Shown: positions 1 to 9,905, counted from the first letter of the stretch. The stretch: DNA of 64,000 bases from Kitasatospora sp. NBC_00315 (GCF_041435095.1 NZ_CP108025.1:930001-994000), one strand, 5' to 3'. Notes: generated from the sequence alone by a model not told the origin. Numbers and translations are program-made.

Positions 1-699
1 ATGGCCGCCGCCCAGGGCGGCAACGTCGAGGGCACCGTGCCCGGCCGGGCGGTGGTCACCGACAACGGCGTCACCATCATCGGGTACACCGACCTGGCCG
101 GCCGGCTGGCCACCCAGGCGTCCCAGCTGTTCGGCACCAACCTGGTGAACCTGCTGAAACTGCTGACTCCCGGCAAGGACGGCCGGCTGGTCATCGACTT
201 CGACGACGTCGTCCAGCGGGCCGTGACGGTGGTCAGGGCCGGGGAGGTCACCTGGCCGCCGCCGGCGGTGGCCGTGTCGGCGGCCCCCGTCGCGACGCCC
301 GCGGCCGCTGCCGCGCCGGTGGGGGCGAAGGAGTCCCGCCTCACCCCCGCGGCGCGGTTCGGCCTGATCGGCCTGGGGATGCTGGCGGTCTTCCTGGTGA
401 TCGCGTTCGCACCGACCCGACTCGCCGAGAACTTCACGGTGTTCGCCCTCGCGGTGGTCATCGGCTACTACGTCATCGGCAAGGTCCACCACGCTTTGCA
501 CACCCCGCTGATGTCGGTGACCAACGCGATCTCCGGGATCGTGGTGATCGGCGCCCTCCTGCAGATCGGGCACGAGAACTGGGTCGTGACCACGCTGTCC
601 TTCGTGGCGGTACTGCTGACGAGCGTGAACATCTTCGGAGGCTTCGCCGTGACCCGCCGCATGCTGAGCATGTTCTCGACCGCCCCCGAAAGGCGCTGA
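1..699 (+). CDS. pntA: NAD(P) transhydrogenase subunit alpha, C-terminal part (5' end outside window)
   Basis: This is the C-terminal 232 residues of the alpha subunit of proton-translocating NAD(P) transhydrogenase, which couples hydride transfer between NAD(H) and NADP(H) to proton movement across the membrane. The visible part holds the end of the NAD-binding region, an Ala/Pro-rich linker (about residues 78-112) and four hydrophobic membrane segments between about residues 117 and 217. The ATG at base 1 is internal to the gene, because the family needs a complete NAD-binding domain upstream. The beta-subunit gene follows after 5 bases, so the two form an operon. Confidence 0.9.
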   Translation: MAAAQGGNVEGTVPGRAVVTDNGVTIIGYTDLAGRLATQASQLFGTNLVNLLKLLTPGKDGRLVIDFDDVVQRAVTVVRAGEVTWPPPAVAVSAAPVATPAAAAAPVGAKESRLTPAARFGLIGLGMLAVFLVIAFAPTRLAENFTVFALAVVIGYYVIGKVHHALHTPLMSVTNAISGIVVIGALLQIGHENWVVTTLSFVAVLLTSVNIFGGFAVTRRMLSMFSTAPERR

Positions 700-704
700 G
701 CCCG

Positions 705-2168
705 ATGACTTCCACAACGGCGTCCCACGCCGCGGACCTGGTCGCCGCCCTGCTGTTCATTCTCAGTCTGGCCGGACTCTCCCAGCACCGGACCTCACGC
801 GCCGGCGTCGTCTACGGCATCGCCGGCATGGCCCTCGCACTGGTCGCCACCGTCGTACTGGCGGCGCAGAGCATCACCGCCGGCGCGGTCGCCCTGATCG
901 TCCTCGCGATGGTGCTCGGCGGTGCGGCGGGCCTCTGGCAGGCGCGGCGGGTCGAGATGACGCAGATGCCCGAACTCATCGCCGTCCTGCACAGTTTCGT
1001 GGGTCTCGCCGCCGTCCTGGTCGGCTGGAACGGCTATCTGGAGGTCGAGGCCCACGGCGCGGCCCAGACGCTGGTCTCCGGCGAGTTGCTGGGCATCCAC
1101 CACGCCGAGGTCGTCATCGGCATCTTCATCGGCGGGGTCACCTTCACCGGCTCCATCGTGGCCTTCCTCAAGCTGTCCGCACGGATCGCCTCGCGCCCGC
1201 TGACGCTGCCCGGCAAGAACGCCCTGAACCTGGGGGCGCTGGCCGCGTTCGCGGGGCTCACCGCCTGGTTCACCGCCGGCCCGGGCCTGGGGCTGGTGGT
1301 GGCGGTGACCGTCCTGGCCCTGGCCCTCGGCTGGCACCTGGTCGCCTCGATCGGCGGCGGCGACATGCCCGTCGTCGTCTCCATGCTCAACAGTTACTCG
1401 GGCTGGGCCGCGGCCGCCGCCGGGTTCCTACTCGACAACAACCTGCTCATCGTCACCGGGGCCCTGGTCGGCTCCTCCGGCGCGTACCTGTCGTACATCA
1501 TGTGCCGGGCGATGAACCGCTCCTTCATCTCGGTCATCGCCGGCGGTTTCGGCATCGAGGCCCCGTCGGGCGGGGACGAGGAACAGGGGGAGCACCGCGA
1601 GATCCGCGCCGAGGAGACCGCCGGGTTGCTCGCACAGGCCCGGTCCGTGGTCATCACCCCCGGTTACGGGATGGCCGTGGCCCAGGCCCAGCACCCGGTG
1701 GCGGAGCTGACACGCCGGCTGCGCGAGCGCGGCATCGAGGTCCGCTTCGGTGTGCATCCGGTGGCCGGGCGCCTGCCGGGGCACATGAACGTCCTGCTTG
1801 CCGAGGCGAAGGTGCCGTACGACATCGTCCTGGAGATGGACGAGATCAACGACGACTTCGCCGGGACTTCCGTCGTCCTCGTCATCGGCGCCAACGACAC
1901 CGTCAACCCGGCCGCCACCGACGACCCGTCCAGCCCCATCGCCGGGATGCCGGTCCTTCGGGTGTGGGAGGCGGAGCAGGTGATCGTCTTCAAGCGCTCG
2001 ATGGCGTCCGGCTATGCGGGAGTGCAGAACCCGCTGTTCTTCCGCGAGAACAGCAGCATGCTCTTCGGAGACGCCAAGCAGAGCGTGGACGCGATCCTCC
2101 GGGCCCTCACCGGCGAGGCCCAGGACGCCCCCGCCCGGACCGTCCGCCAGCCCACGGCGGCCGGCTAG
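705..2168 (+). CDS. pntB: NAD(P) transhydrogenase subunit beta
   Basis: Full-length 487-residue PntB. The N-terminal half (to about residue 270) is a series of membrane helices. The C-terminal domain binds NADP(H) in the cytoplasm and shows the family motifs [10 protein letters not shown] (about residue 320) and [10 protein letters not shown]. The ATG lies 5 bases after the pntA stop, so translation is probably coupled. The enzyme uses the proton gradient to make NADPH from NADH. A 15-bp perfect hairpin directly after the stop ends the operon. Confidence 0.95.
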   Translation: MTSTTASHAADLVAALLFILSLAGLSQHRTSRAGVVYGIAGMALALVATVVLAAQSITAGAVALIVLAMVLGGAAGLWQARRVEMTQMPELIAVLHSFVGLAAVLVGWNGYLEVEAHGAAQTLVSGELLGIHHAEVVIGIFIGGVTFTGSIVAFLKLSARIASRPLTLPGKNALNLGALAAFAGLTAWFTAGPGLGLVVAVTVLALALGWHLVASIGGGDMPVVVSMLNSYSGWAAAAAGFLLDNNLLIVTGALVGSSGAYLSYIMCRAMNRSFISVIAGGFGIEAPSGGDEEQGEHREIRAEETAGLLAQARSVVITPGYGMAVAQAQHPVAELTRRLRERGIEVRFGVHPVAGRLPGHMNVLLAEAKVPYDIVLEMDEINDDFAGTSVVLVIGANDTVNPAATDDPSSPIAGMPVLRVWEAEQVIVFKRSMASGYAGVQNPLFFRENSSMLFGDAKQSVDAILRALTGEAQDAPARTVRQPTAAG

Positions 2169-2180
2169 GCCCGCCCTCCC

Positions 2181-2220
2181 CGAGCGGACCGCCCGAGCGC
2201 CACACCGGGCGGTCCGCTCG
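2181..2220 (+). terminator. Terminator hairpin after pntB
   Basis: A perfect 15-bp inverted repeat (2181-2195 and 2206-2220) with a 10-base loop starts 12 bases after the pntB stop. There is no U-run, as is usual for actinobacterial terminators. Confidence 0.8.
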
Positions 2221-2572
2221 CACCGGCCCGGACCCGCGGCCGCGCGGGACGGCGGCAGTCCCGATCAGTGTCCGGGCACGAGCCCTCGGCAGACTCCCGG
2301 TGAACCGGTCGGTGACGGCGTCGTGGTCCCAGTGCCGGCCGGTATGGTGACCGCCGGCGCCCGGGTACCGCCCGCGCCCGGGTACCGCTGATGACGGCCG
2401 GGTGACGGCGGCGGAGCCCGGCCCCCGGGTGGGAACGGCGACGTCCTGTGGGTCCTCCGCCTCCGCCGGTGCGGTGCGGGTCACCGAGGAGGTGCCCTTC
2501 CCCCGGTGAAGCTGAGCGTGCCGAGCCCTTTTGGATACGCCGACGATAGGTGCGAGCTCGTAGCCTCGGAGC
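2221..2572. other. Intergenic, promoter region of the response regulator
   Basis: No gene is supported here. The repeated CCCGGGTACCG words near 2360-2390 (two copies about 20 bases apart) are the only structure seen. The promoter for the two-component pair at 2573 must lie in this stretch, but no clear consensus boxes were found. Confidence 0.4.
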
Positions 2573-3256
2573 ATGCGTGTACTGATCGTCGAGGACGAGC
2601 CCTATCTGGCTGAGGCCATCCGCGACGGCCTGCGGCTGGAAGCGATCGCGGCCGACATCGCGGGTGACGGCGACACCGCTCTGGAGCTGCTCGGCGTCAA
2701 TGCCTACGACATCGCCGTCCTCGACCGGGACGTGCCCGGGCCCAGCGGCGACGAGATCGCCACGAGCATCGTCGCCTCCGGCAGCGGCATGCCGATCCTC
2801 ATGCTCACCGCTGCCGACCGTCTCGACGACAAGGCCAGCGGGTTCGGGCTCGGCGCCGACGACTACCTCACCAAGCCGTTCGACCTCCAGGAACTCGTGC
2901 TCAGACTCAGGGCGCTCGACCGCAGGCGGGCGCACAGCAGGCCCCCGGTGCGAGAGATCGCGGGTCTGCGGCTGGACCCGTTCCGCCGAGAGGTCCACCG
3001 TGACGGCCTCCCCATCGCGTTGACCAGGAAGCAGTTCGCCGCGCTCGAAGTCCTCGTCGCTGCCGACGGCGGTATCGTCAGCGCCGAAGAACTCCTGGAG
3101 CGCGCCTGGGACGTGAACGCCGACCCGTTCACCAATGCCGTGCGCATCACGGTCTCGGCGCTGCGCAAGCGGCTCGGCCAACCCTGGATCATCGCCACCG
3201 TGCCGGGCGCCGGGTACCGCATCGACACTCGACCGGACACCGGAGGCCGGACGTGA
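2573..3256 (+). CDS. OmpR-family response regulator
   Basis: 227-residue response regulator. The receiver domain (about 1-115) has the acidic pair in VEDEP and the phosphoacceptor Asp51 in AVLDRD, with the conserved lysine in LTKPF. The OmpR/PhoB winged-helix domain (about 130-220) ends with the usual VPGAGYRI. The next gene, a histidine kinase, overlaps its stop (GTGA at 3253-3256), so the two are co-translated and are cognate. The signal sensed is unknown. The ATG has good homology to family N-termini (MRVLIVEDE). Confidence 0.93.
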   Translation: MRVLIVEDEPYLAEAIRDGLRLEAIAADIAGDGDTALELLGVNAYDIAVLDRDVPGPSGDEIATSIVASGSGMPILMLTAADRLDDKASGFGLGADDYLTKPFDLQELVLRLRALDRRRAHSRPPVREIAGLRLDPFRREVHRDGLPIALTRKQFAALEVLVAADGGIVSAEELLERAWDVNADPFTNAVRITVSALRKRLGQPWIIATVPGAGYRIDTRPDTGGRT

Positions 3257-4356
3257 GGGAGGAGAGCGTGGACAGGCCGCCCGGGTTGAGCGTTCGCGCC
3301 AAGCTCACCCTCAGCTACGCCGGATTCCTGGTGCTCGCCGGTGTCCTGCTGCTCGCGGCGGGGTGGGTGTCCGTGCTGCGTTTCATGCCCGAGGTGGGAA
3401 GCAGCCCCGCGGGGGCGCTGGACCGCTCCGACTTCCTGCGCATCTTCGCGTCGGCCGCAGGCGGGGTGCTGGTCTTCCTGTCGGCATTCGGTCTCCTGGG
3501 CGGATGGATTCTCGCCGGACGCATGCTCGCCCCGCTGACCCGCATCACGGACGCCACACGCGTGGCCGCGAACGGATCACTTGCCCATCGAATCCGGTTG
3601 CCGGGCCACCAGGACGAGTTCCGGGAACTCGCCGACGCCTTCGACGCCATGCTCGAACAGTTCGAATCACACGTCGTCGAGCAGCAGAGATTTGCAGCCA
3701 ACGCCTCGCACGAACTGCGCACCCCGCTGGCCATCTCGAAGGCACTTCTCGACGTGGCCCGAAGCGATCCGACACGAGACCCCGGCGAAGTCATCGACCG
3801 CCTGCACACGGTCAACGCCCGGGCGATCGACCTCACCGAGGCGCTGCTCCTGCTCAGCCGCGTCGGCCAGAGGTCCTTCACCCCGGTCCCCGTCGACCTG
3901 TCCCTGCTCGTGGAAGAGGCCACCGAGACACTGCTCCCGCTCGCCGAGAAACGCGGTGCCACCATCGAGACCTCCGGTGACATCGCCCCGGCCTTCGGGT
4001 CGCAAGCGCTCCTGCTGCAGCTGACGACGAACCTCGTGCACAACGCCATCGTGCACAACCTGCCCGACCGGGGCACCGTGTGGGCGAACACCCGCGTCCG
4101 TCCCGAGGCCGTGGTGCTCACCGTCGAGAACAGTGGCGAGAAGCTCTCCCCACACCTGGTCTCGACACTCACCGAACCGTTTCAGCGCGGCACCGAACGC
4201 ATTCGCACCGACCACGCAGGCGTCGGCCTCGGCCTGGCGATCGTCAAGAGCATCACCCACTTACACGACGGATCCCTCACCATCACCCCGCGCCCCGCGG
4301 GCGGACTGCGCATCGTCGTTCAGCTGCCCGCCCCGCCGAGGGACACAGCCGAGTAG
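3253..4356 (+). CDS. Sensor histidine kinase
   Basis: Membrane sensor kinase, partner of the upstream regulator. Two hydrophobic segments near the N-terminus (about residues 17-40 and 70-95) flank a short external loop. A HAMP-like region follows, then the H-box with phosphoacceptor His153 (SHELRTPL) and an HATPase domain with the G-box VGLGLAIV. Two starts are possible: GTG at 3253, overlapping the previous stop, or GTG at 3268, which has a better Shine-Dalgarno (GGAGG 5 bases upstream). Leu337 is encoded by TTA (4261-4263), a rare codon that in Streptomyces needs the bldA tRNA. Confidence 0.92.
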   Translation: MREESVDRPPGLSVRAKLTLSYAGFLVLAGVLLLAAGWVSVLRFMPEVGSSPAGALDRSDFLRIFASAAGGVLVFLSAFGLLGGWILAGRMLAPLTRITDATRVAANGSLAHRIRLPGHQDEFRELADAFDAMLEQFESHVVEQQRFAANASHELRTPLAISKALLDVARSDPTRDPGEVIDRLHTVNARAIDLTEALLLLSRVGQRSFTPVPVDLSLLVEEATETLLPLAEKRGATIETSGDIAPAFGSQALLLQLTTNLVHNAIVHNLPDRGTVWANTRVRPEAVVLTVENSGEKLSPHLVSTLTEPFQRGTERIRTDHAGVGLGLAIVKSITHLHDGSLTITPRPAGGLRIVVQLPAPPRDTAE

Positions 4357-4504
4357 TCCGGTTCGGCGACGCGGTCAGGCACGACCGCACGATCCGGGCG
4401 ACCGCACGACCGGGCGATCCGAGCGATCCGGGACACCCGCGAAACCGCGTAGCCGGACGGCCCCCACAACCCTTCCAAGATTTCACAGTTCGGGAATTCG
4501 ATCA

Positions 4505-5647
4505 GTGACTGAATCAGCACAACCACGCGCGAATGCGCGGCAGCAGGCCGAACTCGACGAGCGCGGCCAGGCCATCGACACGGCGGAGACCGGACCGGGC
4601 GGCGTCGGCCACCGGGACACCGGCTCGGGTGCCCGGCGTGCGGGCCTGGGCCGGGCGATCCGCAGCGGCGCCCGGCCGGAACCCTGGAAGCGCGGCCCGG
4701 TGCTCGCGACGCTGGCGCTGCTGCTCGGCCTGCTCATGCTGCTGCACGCCAGGATTCCGAACACCGGGGGCCTCGGCAGTCTGATGGAGACCTTCCTGCC
4801 GTGGTTCGGCCTCCTCGTCCCGGTGCTCCTCGCCGGTGCACTGTGGCGCCGCTCCGCCTCCGCGGTGGCCGCGCTGCTGCTGCCAGTCACGGTGTGGCTG
4901 AGCCTCTTCGGCGAAGTGCTCGCCGACAAGTCCCACCCGGGCGGCGACCTCACGGTGGTCAGCCACAACGTCGGCGCCGGCAACTCCGACCCGGCCGGCA
5001 CCGCCCGCGACCTGGCCGCCTCCGGTGCGGACGTGCTGGCGCTGGAGGAGATCACTCCGCAGGCCCAGGTAACCTACGAGCAGGAGCTGGCGAAGACATA
5101 CCCGTACCACGTGGTGAGGGGCACGGTCGGACTGTGGAGCAGGCTGCCGCTGTCGGACACCCGGACGGTCGACGTCGCGATGCCGGGCATGGTCGGGCCG
5201 CTGGCGGCGAACCTGTCGGCCGAGGAGAAGGCGGCCACGCCCCGGGCACTGCGCACCACGGTGGCCACCGACCGGGGGCCACTGGCCGTGTACGTGGCCC
5301 ACCTGGGCTCCGTACGGCTGATGCCCAGGGGAGGCTTCTGGACCGACCAGCGGGACGACGGCGCGCACGCGCTCGGCAAGGCCCTCGCCGCCGAGCAGAA
5401 CGAGCGGGTGGTGCTGCTCGGCGACCTGAACGGCACGATGGACGACCGCGCGTTCGCCGACGTCACCTCGCAGCTGAAGTCGGCCCAGGAGGCGGCCGGG
5501 AACGGCTTCGGCTTCAGCTGGCCGGCGACCTTCCCGGTGGCGCGGATCGACCAGGTCCTGGTCCGCGGCGTGGAGCCGAACAGCTCCTGGGTGCTGCCGG
5601 CCACCGGCAGCGACCACCTGCCGGTGGCCGCCCGCATCAGCTGGTGA
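4505..5647 (+). CDS. Endonuclease/exonuclease/phosphatase (EEP) family membrane protein
   Basis: 380-residue EEP-fold protein with a GTG start. The N-terminal 60 or so residues are cytoplasmic. Two to three hydrophobic segments (about 65-135) place the catalytic domain outside the cell. EEP signatures are present: SHNVGAGN, ALEEIT (metal-binding Glu), HLGS, GDLNGTMDD, RIDQVL and GSDHLPV (catalytic Asp-His). Relatives act as nucleases or as phosphodiesterases on phospholipid or sugar phosphate, and the sequence does not say which. The reading frame stays open upstream, but codon use and homology begin at this GTG. Confidence 0.85.
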   Translation: MTESAQPRANARQQAELDERGQAIDTAETGPGGVGHRDTGSGARRAGLGRAIRSGARPEPWKRGPVLATLALLLGLLMLLHARIPNTGGLGSLMETFLPWFGLLVPVLLAGALWRRSASAVAALLLPVTVWLSLFGEVLADKSHPGGDLTVVSHNVGAGNSDPAGTARDLAASGADVLALEEITPQAQVTYEQELAKTYPYHVVRGTVGLWSRLPLSDTRTVDVAMPGMVGPLAANLSAEEKAATPRALRTTVATDRGPLAVYVAHLGSVRLMPRGGFWTDQRDDGAHALGKALAAEQNERVVLLGDLNGTMDDRAFADVTSQLKSAQEAAGNGFGFSWPATFPVARIDQVLVRGVEPNSSWVLPATGSDHLPVAARISW

Positions 5648-5977
5648 ACACCGCGCAAGGGCCCCGGTTCCGGCCGGGGATGCGGGAAATCGGCATCACC
5701 GGGGCGACCGTGTGAAGAACCGACGTGCCGTCGAACAGTCACTCGGAGACGGTGGTCAAGCACGCGCCGGCGAGCCGTAGGCCTCAGACACCTGGGCCCC
5801 TGCGGCCTCGATACGGATCGATGGCGTCCCGCTGTGTGGTGTAGCCGACCACTGATGAGGTGTGCGCGGGCTCGCTCCCGGGGCGCACTCCCATGAGGGC
5901 CTCACGCTCCCTGAGCATGGGTCAGCCACCGTGCAACTCTCCCCAGTGAACGGCCAGTTCAACGAGGGAGACGCACG
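5648..5977. other. Intergenic, including the left flank of an IS256 relic
   Basis: No gene is supported. A short GC hairpin (arms CCCCGG/CCGGGG, 5662-5679) may end the upstream gene. The part just before 5978 resembles the leader of IS256-type transposase genes, but no terminal inverted repeat could be paired because the right end of the element is gone. Confidence 0.4.
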
Positions 5978-6319
5978 GTGGCTCTGTCCCAGTCTGACCT
6001 ACTACGCCTGCTGGAGTCCCTACGTTCGTCGGACGGGCTCGAACTCGTCAGAGGGGTGGCCGAGCGGATGCTCCAGGAGCTGATCGAGGCCGAGGCCACG
6101 GCCCGGATCGGCGCCCAGTGGAACGAGCACACCGAGACGCGCACCGCATTTCGCAACGGTCACCGCGACAAGACGCTGACCACCGCGGCCGGCGACCTGG
6201 ACCTGGCCATCCCCAAGCTGCGGGCGGGCAGCTTCTTCCCCGCCCTGCTCGAGCGCCGCCGCCGCATCGACCAGGCACTCTACGCGGTCATCATGGAGAC
6301 CTACGTCCACGGCGTCTCC
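5978..6319 (+). pseudogene. Truncated IS256-family transposase (N-terminal third)
   Basis: GTG-started reading frame whose first 114 residues follow the N-terminus of IS256-family transposases: MALSQSDLLR, ELIEAEATARIGAQWNEH, GDLDLAIPKLR, SFFPALLERRRR and ALYAVIMETYVHG. After HGVS the frame continues to 6442 with unrelated sequence, so the DDE catalytic core is lost. A full protein would be about 400 residues. It is a dead insertion remnant at the edge of an accessory zone. Confidence 0.85.
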
Positions 6320-6617
6320 CCTCCCTGTCAGCCTTGCGCGAGACATCCCGCATTGTCGGGTTGGCCCGAGCGGGCCCGAATAGGAGTTGGTCACGTCCGC
6401 TGGAGTGGCGTCTCGACCCCTCGCAGGTCGCGACATCGGTAGCGTCAACACTCGTTTCGTGCATAGTCACCGTGCTACTACGGCCTCCAGCAGCGGGACA
6501 GCCAGGCATGACTGCGGGATGGCCAGTTGGTGCGGCCGTAATCTCCGACTACTGTCTTGCCACTGCCCACGTCAGGCGATGCAGATCCGCATCGCCTGCC
6601 CAGGACCGACGCCAGGC
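6320..6617. other. Unassigned sequence between IS256 relic and GH1 gene
   Basis: About 300 bases with lower GC than the neighbours and no recognisable gene. It is probably foreign DNA joined to the broken transposase, perhaps the end of another mobile element. Confidence 0.35.
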
Positions 6618-7973
6618 CTACCTCGTGTGCCGGGCATGGTGGGCCGCGATCAGGTCGCGGTACCAGGCGTACGACGCCTTCGGGGTGCGGCGCTGGGTGG
6701 TGAAGTCAACGTGCACAAGGCCGAATCTTTGAGTCAACCCCTCAGCCCACTCGTAGTTGTCGAGCAGGGACCAGGTGAAGTAGCCCCTTACGTCGACGCC
6801 TTCGGCGACGGCTTCGGCAAGGGCGTCGAGGTGGCCGGCGAGGTAGCTGATCCGGTCGGGGTCGGGGACGCTGCCGTTGGCGGCGGGTTCGTCGGCGACC
6901 GAGCAGCCGTTCTCGGTGATGGTGACGGGCGGGAGGGAGGCGCCGTAGCGGTCGCGGAGGCCGACGAGGAGTTCGCGCAGGCCGTCGGGGACGACGGGCC
7001 AACCGAAAGCGGTGCGGGGGACGCCCTCGATCGGGACTTCGGTGAAGGGCAGGCCGGGGTCGATAGGGGCGGCGATACGGGTGGGGTTGTAGTAGTTGAC
7101 GCCGAGGCCGTCGAGGCCGGGGCCCGCGATGAGATCCAGGTCGCCGGGCCGCACCGCGCCGCCGAAGTCCTGCGCCACCCCGAAGGCGGACAGGTCGGGG
7201 TAGCGGCCGAGGAGCAGCGGGTCGGTGAACAGGCGGTTGTGCAGGGCGTCGTAGGCGGTGGCGGCGGCCACGTCGGCGGAGTCGTCGGTGGCCGGGCGGA
7301 CGGGGGTGAGGTTGTTGGCGATCATCACGTCCAGGCCGCGCTCGCGCAGCACCGCCGCTGCCAGCCCGTGGCCCAGGAGCTGGTGGTGGGCGGCGGGCAG
7401 GGCGTCGAGCATCAGGGTGCGACCGGGGGCGTGGATGCCGAGCGCGTACCCGTAGACCATGTGCACGAAGGGCTCGTTGAGGGTGATCCAGGCGGGGACG
7501 CGGTCACCGAGGCGGTCGGCGACCAGGGCCGCGTACTCGGCGAAGCGGTACGCCGTGTCGCGGTTCAGCCAGCCGCCGCCGTCCTCCAGAGCCTGCGGGA
7601 GGTCCCAGTGGAAGAGCGTGGGCAGCGGGGTGATCCCGGCTGCCAGCAGGGCGTCCACCAGTCGGTCGTAGAAGTCGAGCCCGGCAGCGTTCACGGCGCC
7701 CGCGCCGGTGGGCACGACGCGTGGCCAGGCGACGGAGAAGCGGTAGCCGTCCAGGCCCAGGCCCTGCATCAGGGCGACGTCCTCGGCATAGCGGTGATAG
7801 TGGTCGCAGGCCACCGCTCCGGTGTGGCCGTCACGGACGGTGCCGGGCCGTGCGGCGAAGACGTCCCAGATGGACGGCCCGCGACCGCCCTCGTCCACCG
7901 CTCCCTCGATCTGGTAGGCCGCGGTGGACACGCCCCAGCGGAATCCCGACGGCAGTTCAAGTCGATCCTGCAT
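6618..7973 (-). CDS. GH1 family beta-glucosidase
   Basis: 451-residue glycoside hydrolase family 1 enzyme that removes beta-linked glucose (or galactose) from short oligosaccharides in the cytoplasm. No signal peptide is present. The catalytic acid/base Glu167 sits in TLNEP and the nucleophile Glu354 in ITENG. The N-terminal FRWGVSTAAYQIEG and the C-terminal YFTWSLLDNYEWAEG are typical. Length is normal, so it looks intact. The start has a GGGAGG Shine-Dalgarno 5 bases upstream. No sugar transporter is adjacent, which is unusual for this family. Confidence 0.95.
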   Translation of the reverse strand: MQDRLELPSGFRWGVSTAAYQIEGAVDEGGRGPSIWDVFAARPGTVRDGHTGAVACDHYHRYAEDVALMQGLGLDGYRFSVAWPRVVPTGAGAVNAAGLDFYDRLVDALLAAGITPLPTLFHWDLPQALEDGGGWLNRDTAYRFAEYAALVADRLGDRVPAWITLNEPFVHMVYGYALGIHAPGRTLMLDALPAAHHQLLGHGLAAAVLRERGLDVMIANNLTPVRPATDDSADVAAATAYDALHNRLFTDPLLLGRYPDLSAFGVAQDFGGAVRPGDLDLIAGPGLDGLGVNYYNPTRIAAPIDPGLPFTEVPIEGVPRTAFGWPVVPDGLRELLVGLRDRYGASLPPVTITENGCSVADEPAANGSVPDPDRISYLAGHLDALAEAVAEGVDVRGYFTWSLLDNYEWAEGLTQRFGLVHVDFTTQRRTPKASYAWYRDLIAAHHARHTR

Positions 7974-8434
7974 GACAACCTCCCACAGAAACGCGAGGAG
8001 GGCTCATGTTACTGACGCGACACAGAAGCACCAGAGGAAATCGGCCATGACGGTCGTGGCGCGACAGCCGGAAGCCACCGAACTGCCGCAGGTGCGGCAG
8101 CATCACTTCCGGCACACCCAAGCCCGCCACTGTCAGCTGGGATCCCTCGACGCCCGGCCAAGGGGTTCGAATAGTGTCGAAAGCCGAGGCCCCAGGGCCT
8201 CGGCTTTCTTGGTCATCCAACTATGCTGCACGGAAAGGATGCTGTGCATCTTCATGGATAAGTTCTCGACAGTCGAGCACGACCGCACCTGACGTACCGT
8301 CAGTCTCGGTGTGTCGTCTTGAGCGTGTCCTACCCGACGGGCTCCGACGCGCCTAGCGCACCCTCCCGCGCTCTGCCGACACACCCGGCGGCGGAGGGGC
8401 ATCGACGTCCGCGGAGCCGGCGACGGGCGTGCTG
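7974..8434. other. Intergenic between GH1 and DUF4232 genes
   Basis: No gene is supported. It holds the GH1 promoter region on the minus strand and a strong hairpin at 8180-8207. No LacI-type operator was recognised upstream of the GH1 gene. Confidence 0.4.
8180..8210 (+). terminator. Hairpin with T-rich tail
   Basis: Arms AAAGCCGAGGCC and GGCCTCGGCTTT pair perfectly (12 bp, 4-base loop) and are followed by CTT. This is a textbook intrinsic terminator and, with A-rich and T-rich sides, it can work on both strands. No intact gene ends just upstream on the plus strand, so it may belong to a lost gene. Confidence 0.75.
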
Positions 8435-9112
8435 CTACTTGTTGTGCGTGGGGTAGACCTTGACGTCGGTGTAGAAGCCCTTGATGTCGCCCGCGCCGGC
8501 GGGCCACTTCACGTTCACGTGGCTGGTCTGGTTCGGGGGCGTCACCTGGATCTCGGTCGGGCGGGTGAGGCTGTTGCCGCTGCTGTCGATCTCGTACGAG
8601 AGATTGAAGATTGCGGCTTCGCCGGGCTTCAGGTCGGTGATGCGGGGTTCGGCCGTGCCCCGCTCGATGGGGTTCGTGGTGGTGTCCTGGTCGGTGATGC
8701 CGATACCGGCGAAGCCCGTTGCCGAGCAGGTGGTGGTGCCCCGGTTGGTCATGGTGATGTCGATGGTGCCGGTGCTCGCGTCGGGCGAGGCGTTCTTGGC
8801 TTCGACGGTCAGGCTCTGGGTCTTGCAGGGCTCGACGTTCTGACCGCCCTGGGGTGCGCTGCCCCCACTGCTGCCGGACGCCGTGCTACCTGAACTCGGC
8901 TTCGGGGCCGAAGAGCTGCCCTTGCCCGCAGTGCCGCCGCTCGGGGACGGGCTGGCCTTCACCGGGTCGGAGGACTGGGAGGAGGCGGGCGGGACGCTTC
9001 CCTTGCCGGCGGTGTCCTTGGCCGAGTCGTCACCGGCGCAGGCAGTGAGCGAGAGGGCGGCAGCGACGCCGAGGGCCGCGAACGCGCTGGTGCGGCGGGT
9101 GTGGTTCTTCAT
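8435..9112 (-). CDS. DUF4232 secreted lipoprotein
   Basis: 225-residue exported lipoprotein. The signal peptide ends in the lipobox LTAC with Cys25 as the lipid-bearing residue. A Ser/Pro/Gly-rich low-complexity stretch (about 26-95) spaces the C-terminal DUF4232 domain (about 98-220), which has two cysteines and an immunoglobulin-like pattern. The start chosen is the ATG at 9112 (MKNHTRR), because the 12 codons upstream do not look like signal-peptide sequence. Function is unknown. DUF4232 lipoproteins are common and multicopy in Streptomyces. Confidence 0.88.
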   Translation of the reverse strand: MKNHTRRTSAFAALGVAAALSLTACAGDDSAKDTAGKGSVPPASSQSSDPVKASPSPSGGTAGKGSSSAPKPSSGSTASGSSGGSAPQGGQNVEPCKTQSLTVEAKNASPDASTGTIDITMTNRGTTTCSATGFAGIGITDQDTTTNPIERGTAEPRITDLKPGEAAIFNLSYEIDSSGNSLTRPTEIQVTPPNQTSHVNVKWPAGAGDIKGFYTDVKVYPTHNK

Positions 9113-9562
9113 GGTGCTTCCCCGTAACTGGTTTGGTGCGTATGGCACTTGCGGTCGAAATTTTCGTTCCTGTGCTCGAAAAGATTTTTATCACGGAGAG
9201 TGTGACGACTGGCTGCGGATGAGGTCCGGATCCTGTCACGAGGCTGTGGTGACCCATGCCCTGACCTTGAGATTTATCCGTGCCGCTCATCGCGCGTTGT
9301 CCCACGGTGGCCCCAAGGCGGCCCACAGGGCCCCGAACACGGCGAGCGAGAGCCACTTGACGGCCACTCAGGAGTTGCCGACTGAAGTGCTCGGGGATCT
9401 ACCGGCAGCGCCGTTGGCCATCGCGGCCCGCGCGCACCTGCCGCGGGCCGCCGCCGTCGCCGGCAGCACGCCCTGGCCCTACCCGGAGCTCGAATTCCTG
9501 CCTTACGCCGCCACCGACGTCATCCACGCGGCGGCCGACACCGGCGACCGCACCACATTCCG
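9113..9562. other. Intergenic, promoter side of DUF4232 gene plus an unassigned open stretch
   Basis: An AT-rich patch at 9155-9195 is likely to contain the minus-strand promoter of the lipoprotein gene. At 9380-9560 the plus strand has an open frame with protein-like content (PLAIAARAHLP, LEFLPYAATDVIHAA) but no start and no family I recognise. It may be another gene fragment. Confidence 0.35.
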
Positions 9563-9812
9563 GGCCCTCGGCGCGCCGCGCCCGCTCCTCGGGCGGGCAG
9601 GTGGGCGCGGATGACGGTGTGGAGGCCACCGGAGTCGCGGATTCGCACGCCGGGCAGGTCCGGCACCAGCCCGCCCGCTGCTGCTGCTGCTGCAAGCGCG
9701 GTGTCACGTCGGCCGCCGCCGCGTCCAGCACACTGCCCGTGTTCCGATCCGGATCACCTGCCGCTTCCAGCACCGGGGCACCCGTCCCCGGCCACAGCCG
9801 CACGGTGAACAG
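9563..9812 (-). pseudogene. Decayed STAS-domain (anti-sigma factor antagonist) gene
   Basis: Two overlapping minus-strand frames together match a STAS domain. The first frame reads FTVRLWPGTGAPVLEAAGD and on to the poly-Gln stretch from the CTG repeat at 9688-9702. The second frame reads LVPDLPGVRIRDSGGLHTV and then IRAHLPARGAGA. The DSGGL segment corresponds to the phosphorylatable DSSGL of anti-sigma factor antagonists. A frameshift near the CTG repeat separates them and no start codon fits, so the gene is broken. Confidence 0.6.
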
Positions 9813-9870
9813 CGGCGGCCCGGCCTGCGGGCAGCGGTCATCGGTACGTCCCCTCCCCACGGTTCCGTAA

Positions 9871-9905
9871 CCGCCGGTGCGCCCGCGTTTCGGGCGCACC
9901 GGCGG
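9871..9905. terminator. Perfect 15-bp hairpin
   Basis: Arms 9871-9885 and 9891-9905 are perfectly complementary with a 5-base loop CGTTT. It lies beyond the 3' end of the minus-strand MerR-like gene, which stops at 9986, and is its likely terminator. Confidence 0.75.

Noticed and set aside
8160..8180. T-arm-like word GGTTCGAAT suggesting a tRNA
   Set aside because: No acceptor stem, D-arm or anticodon arm can be formed around it.
9399..9899. 166-residue minus-strand protein
   Set aside because: The frame shifts in and out of STAS homology, so it was called a pseudogene, not a gene.
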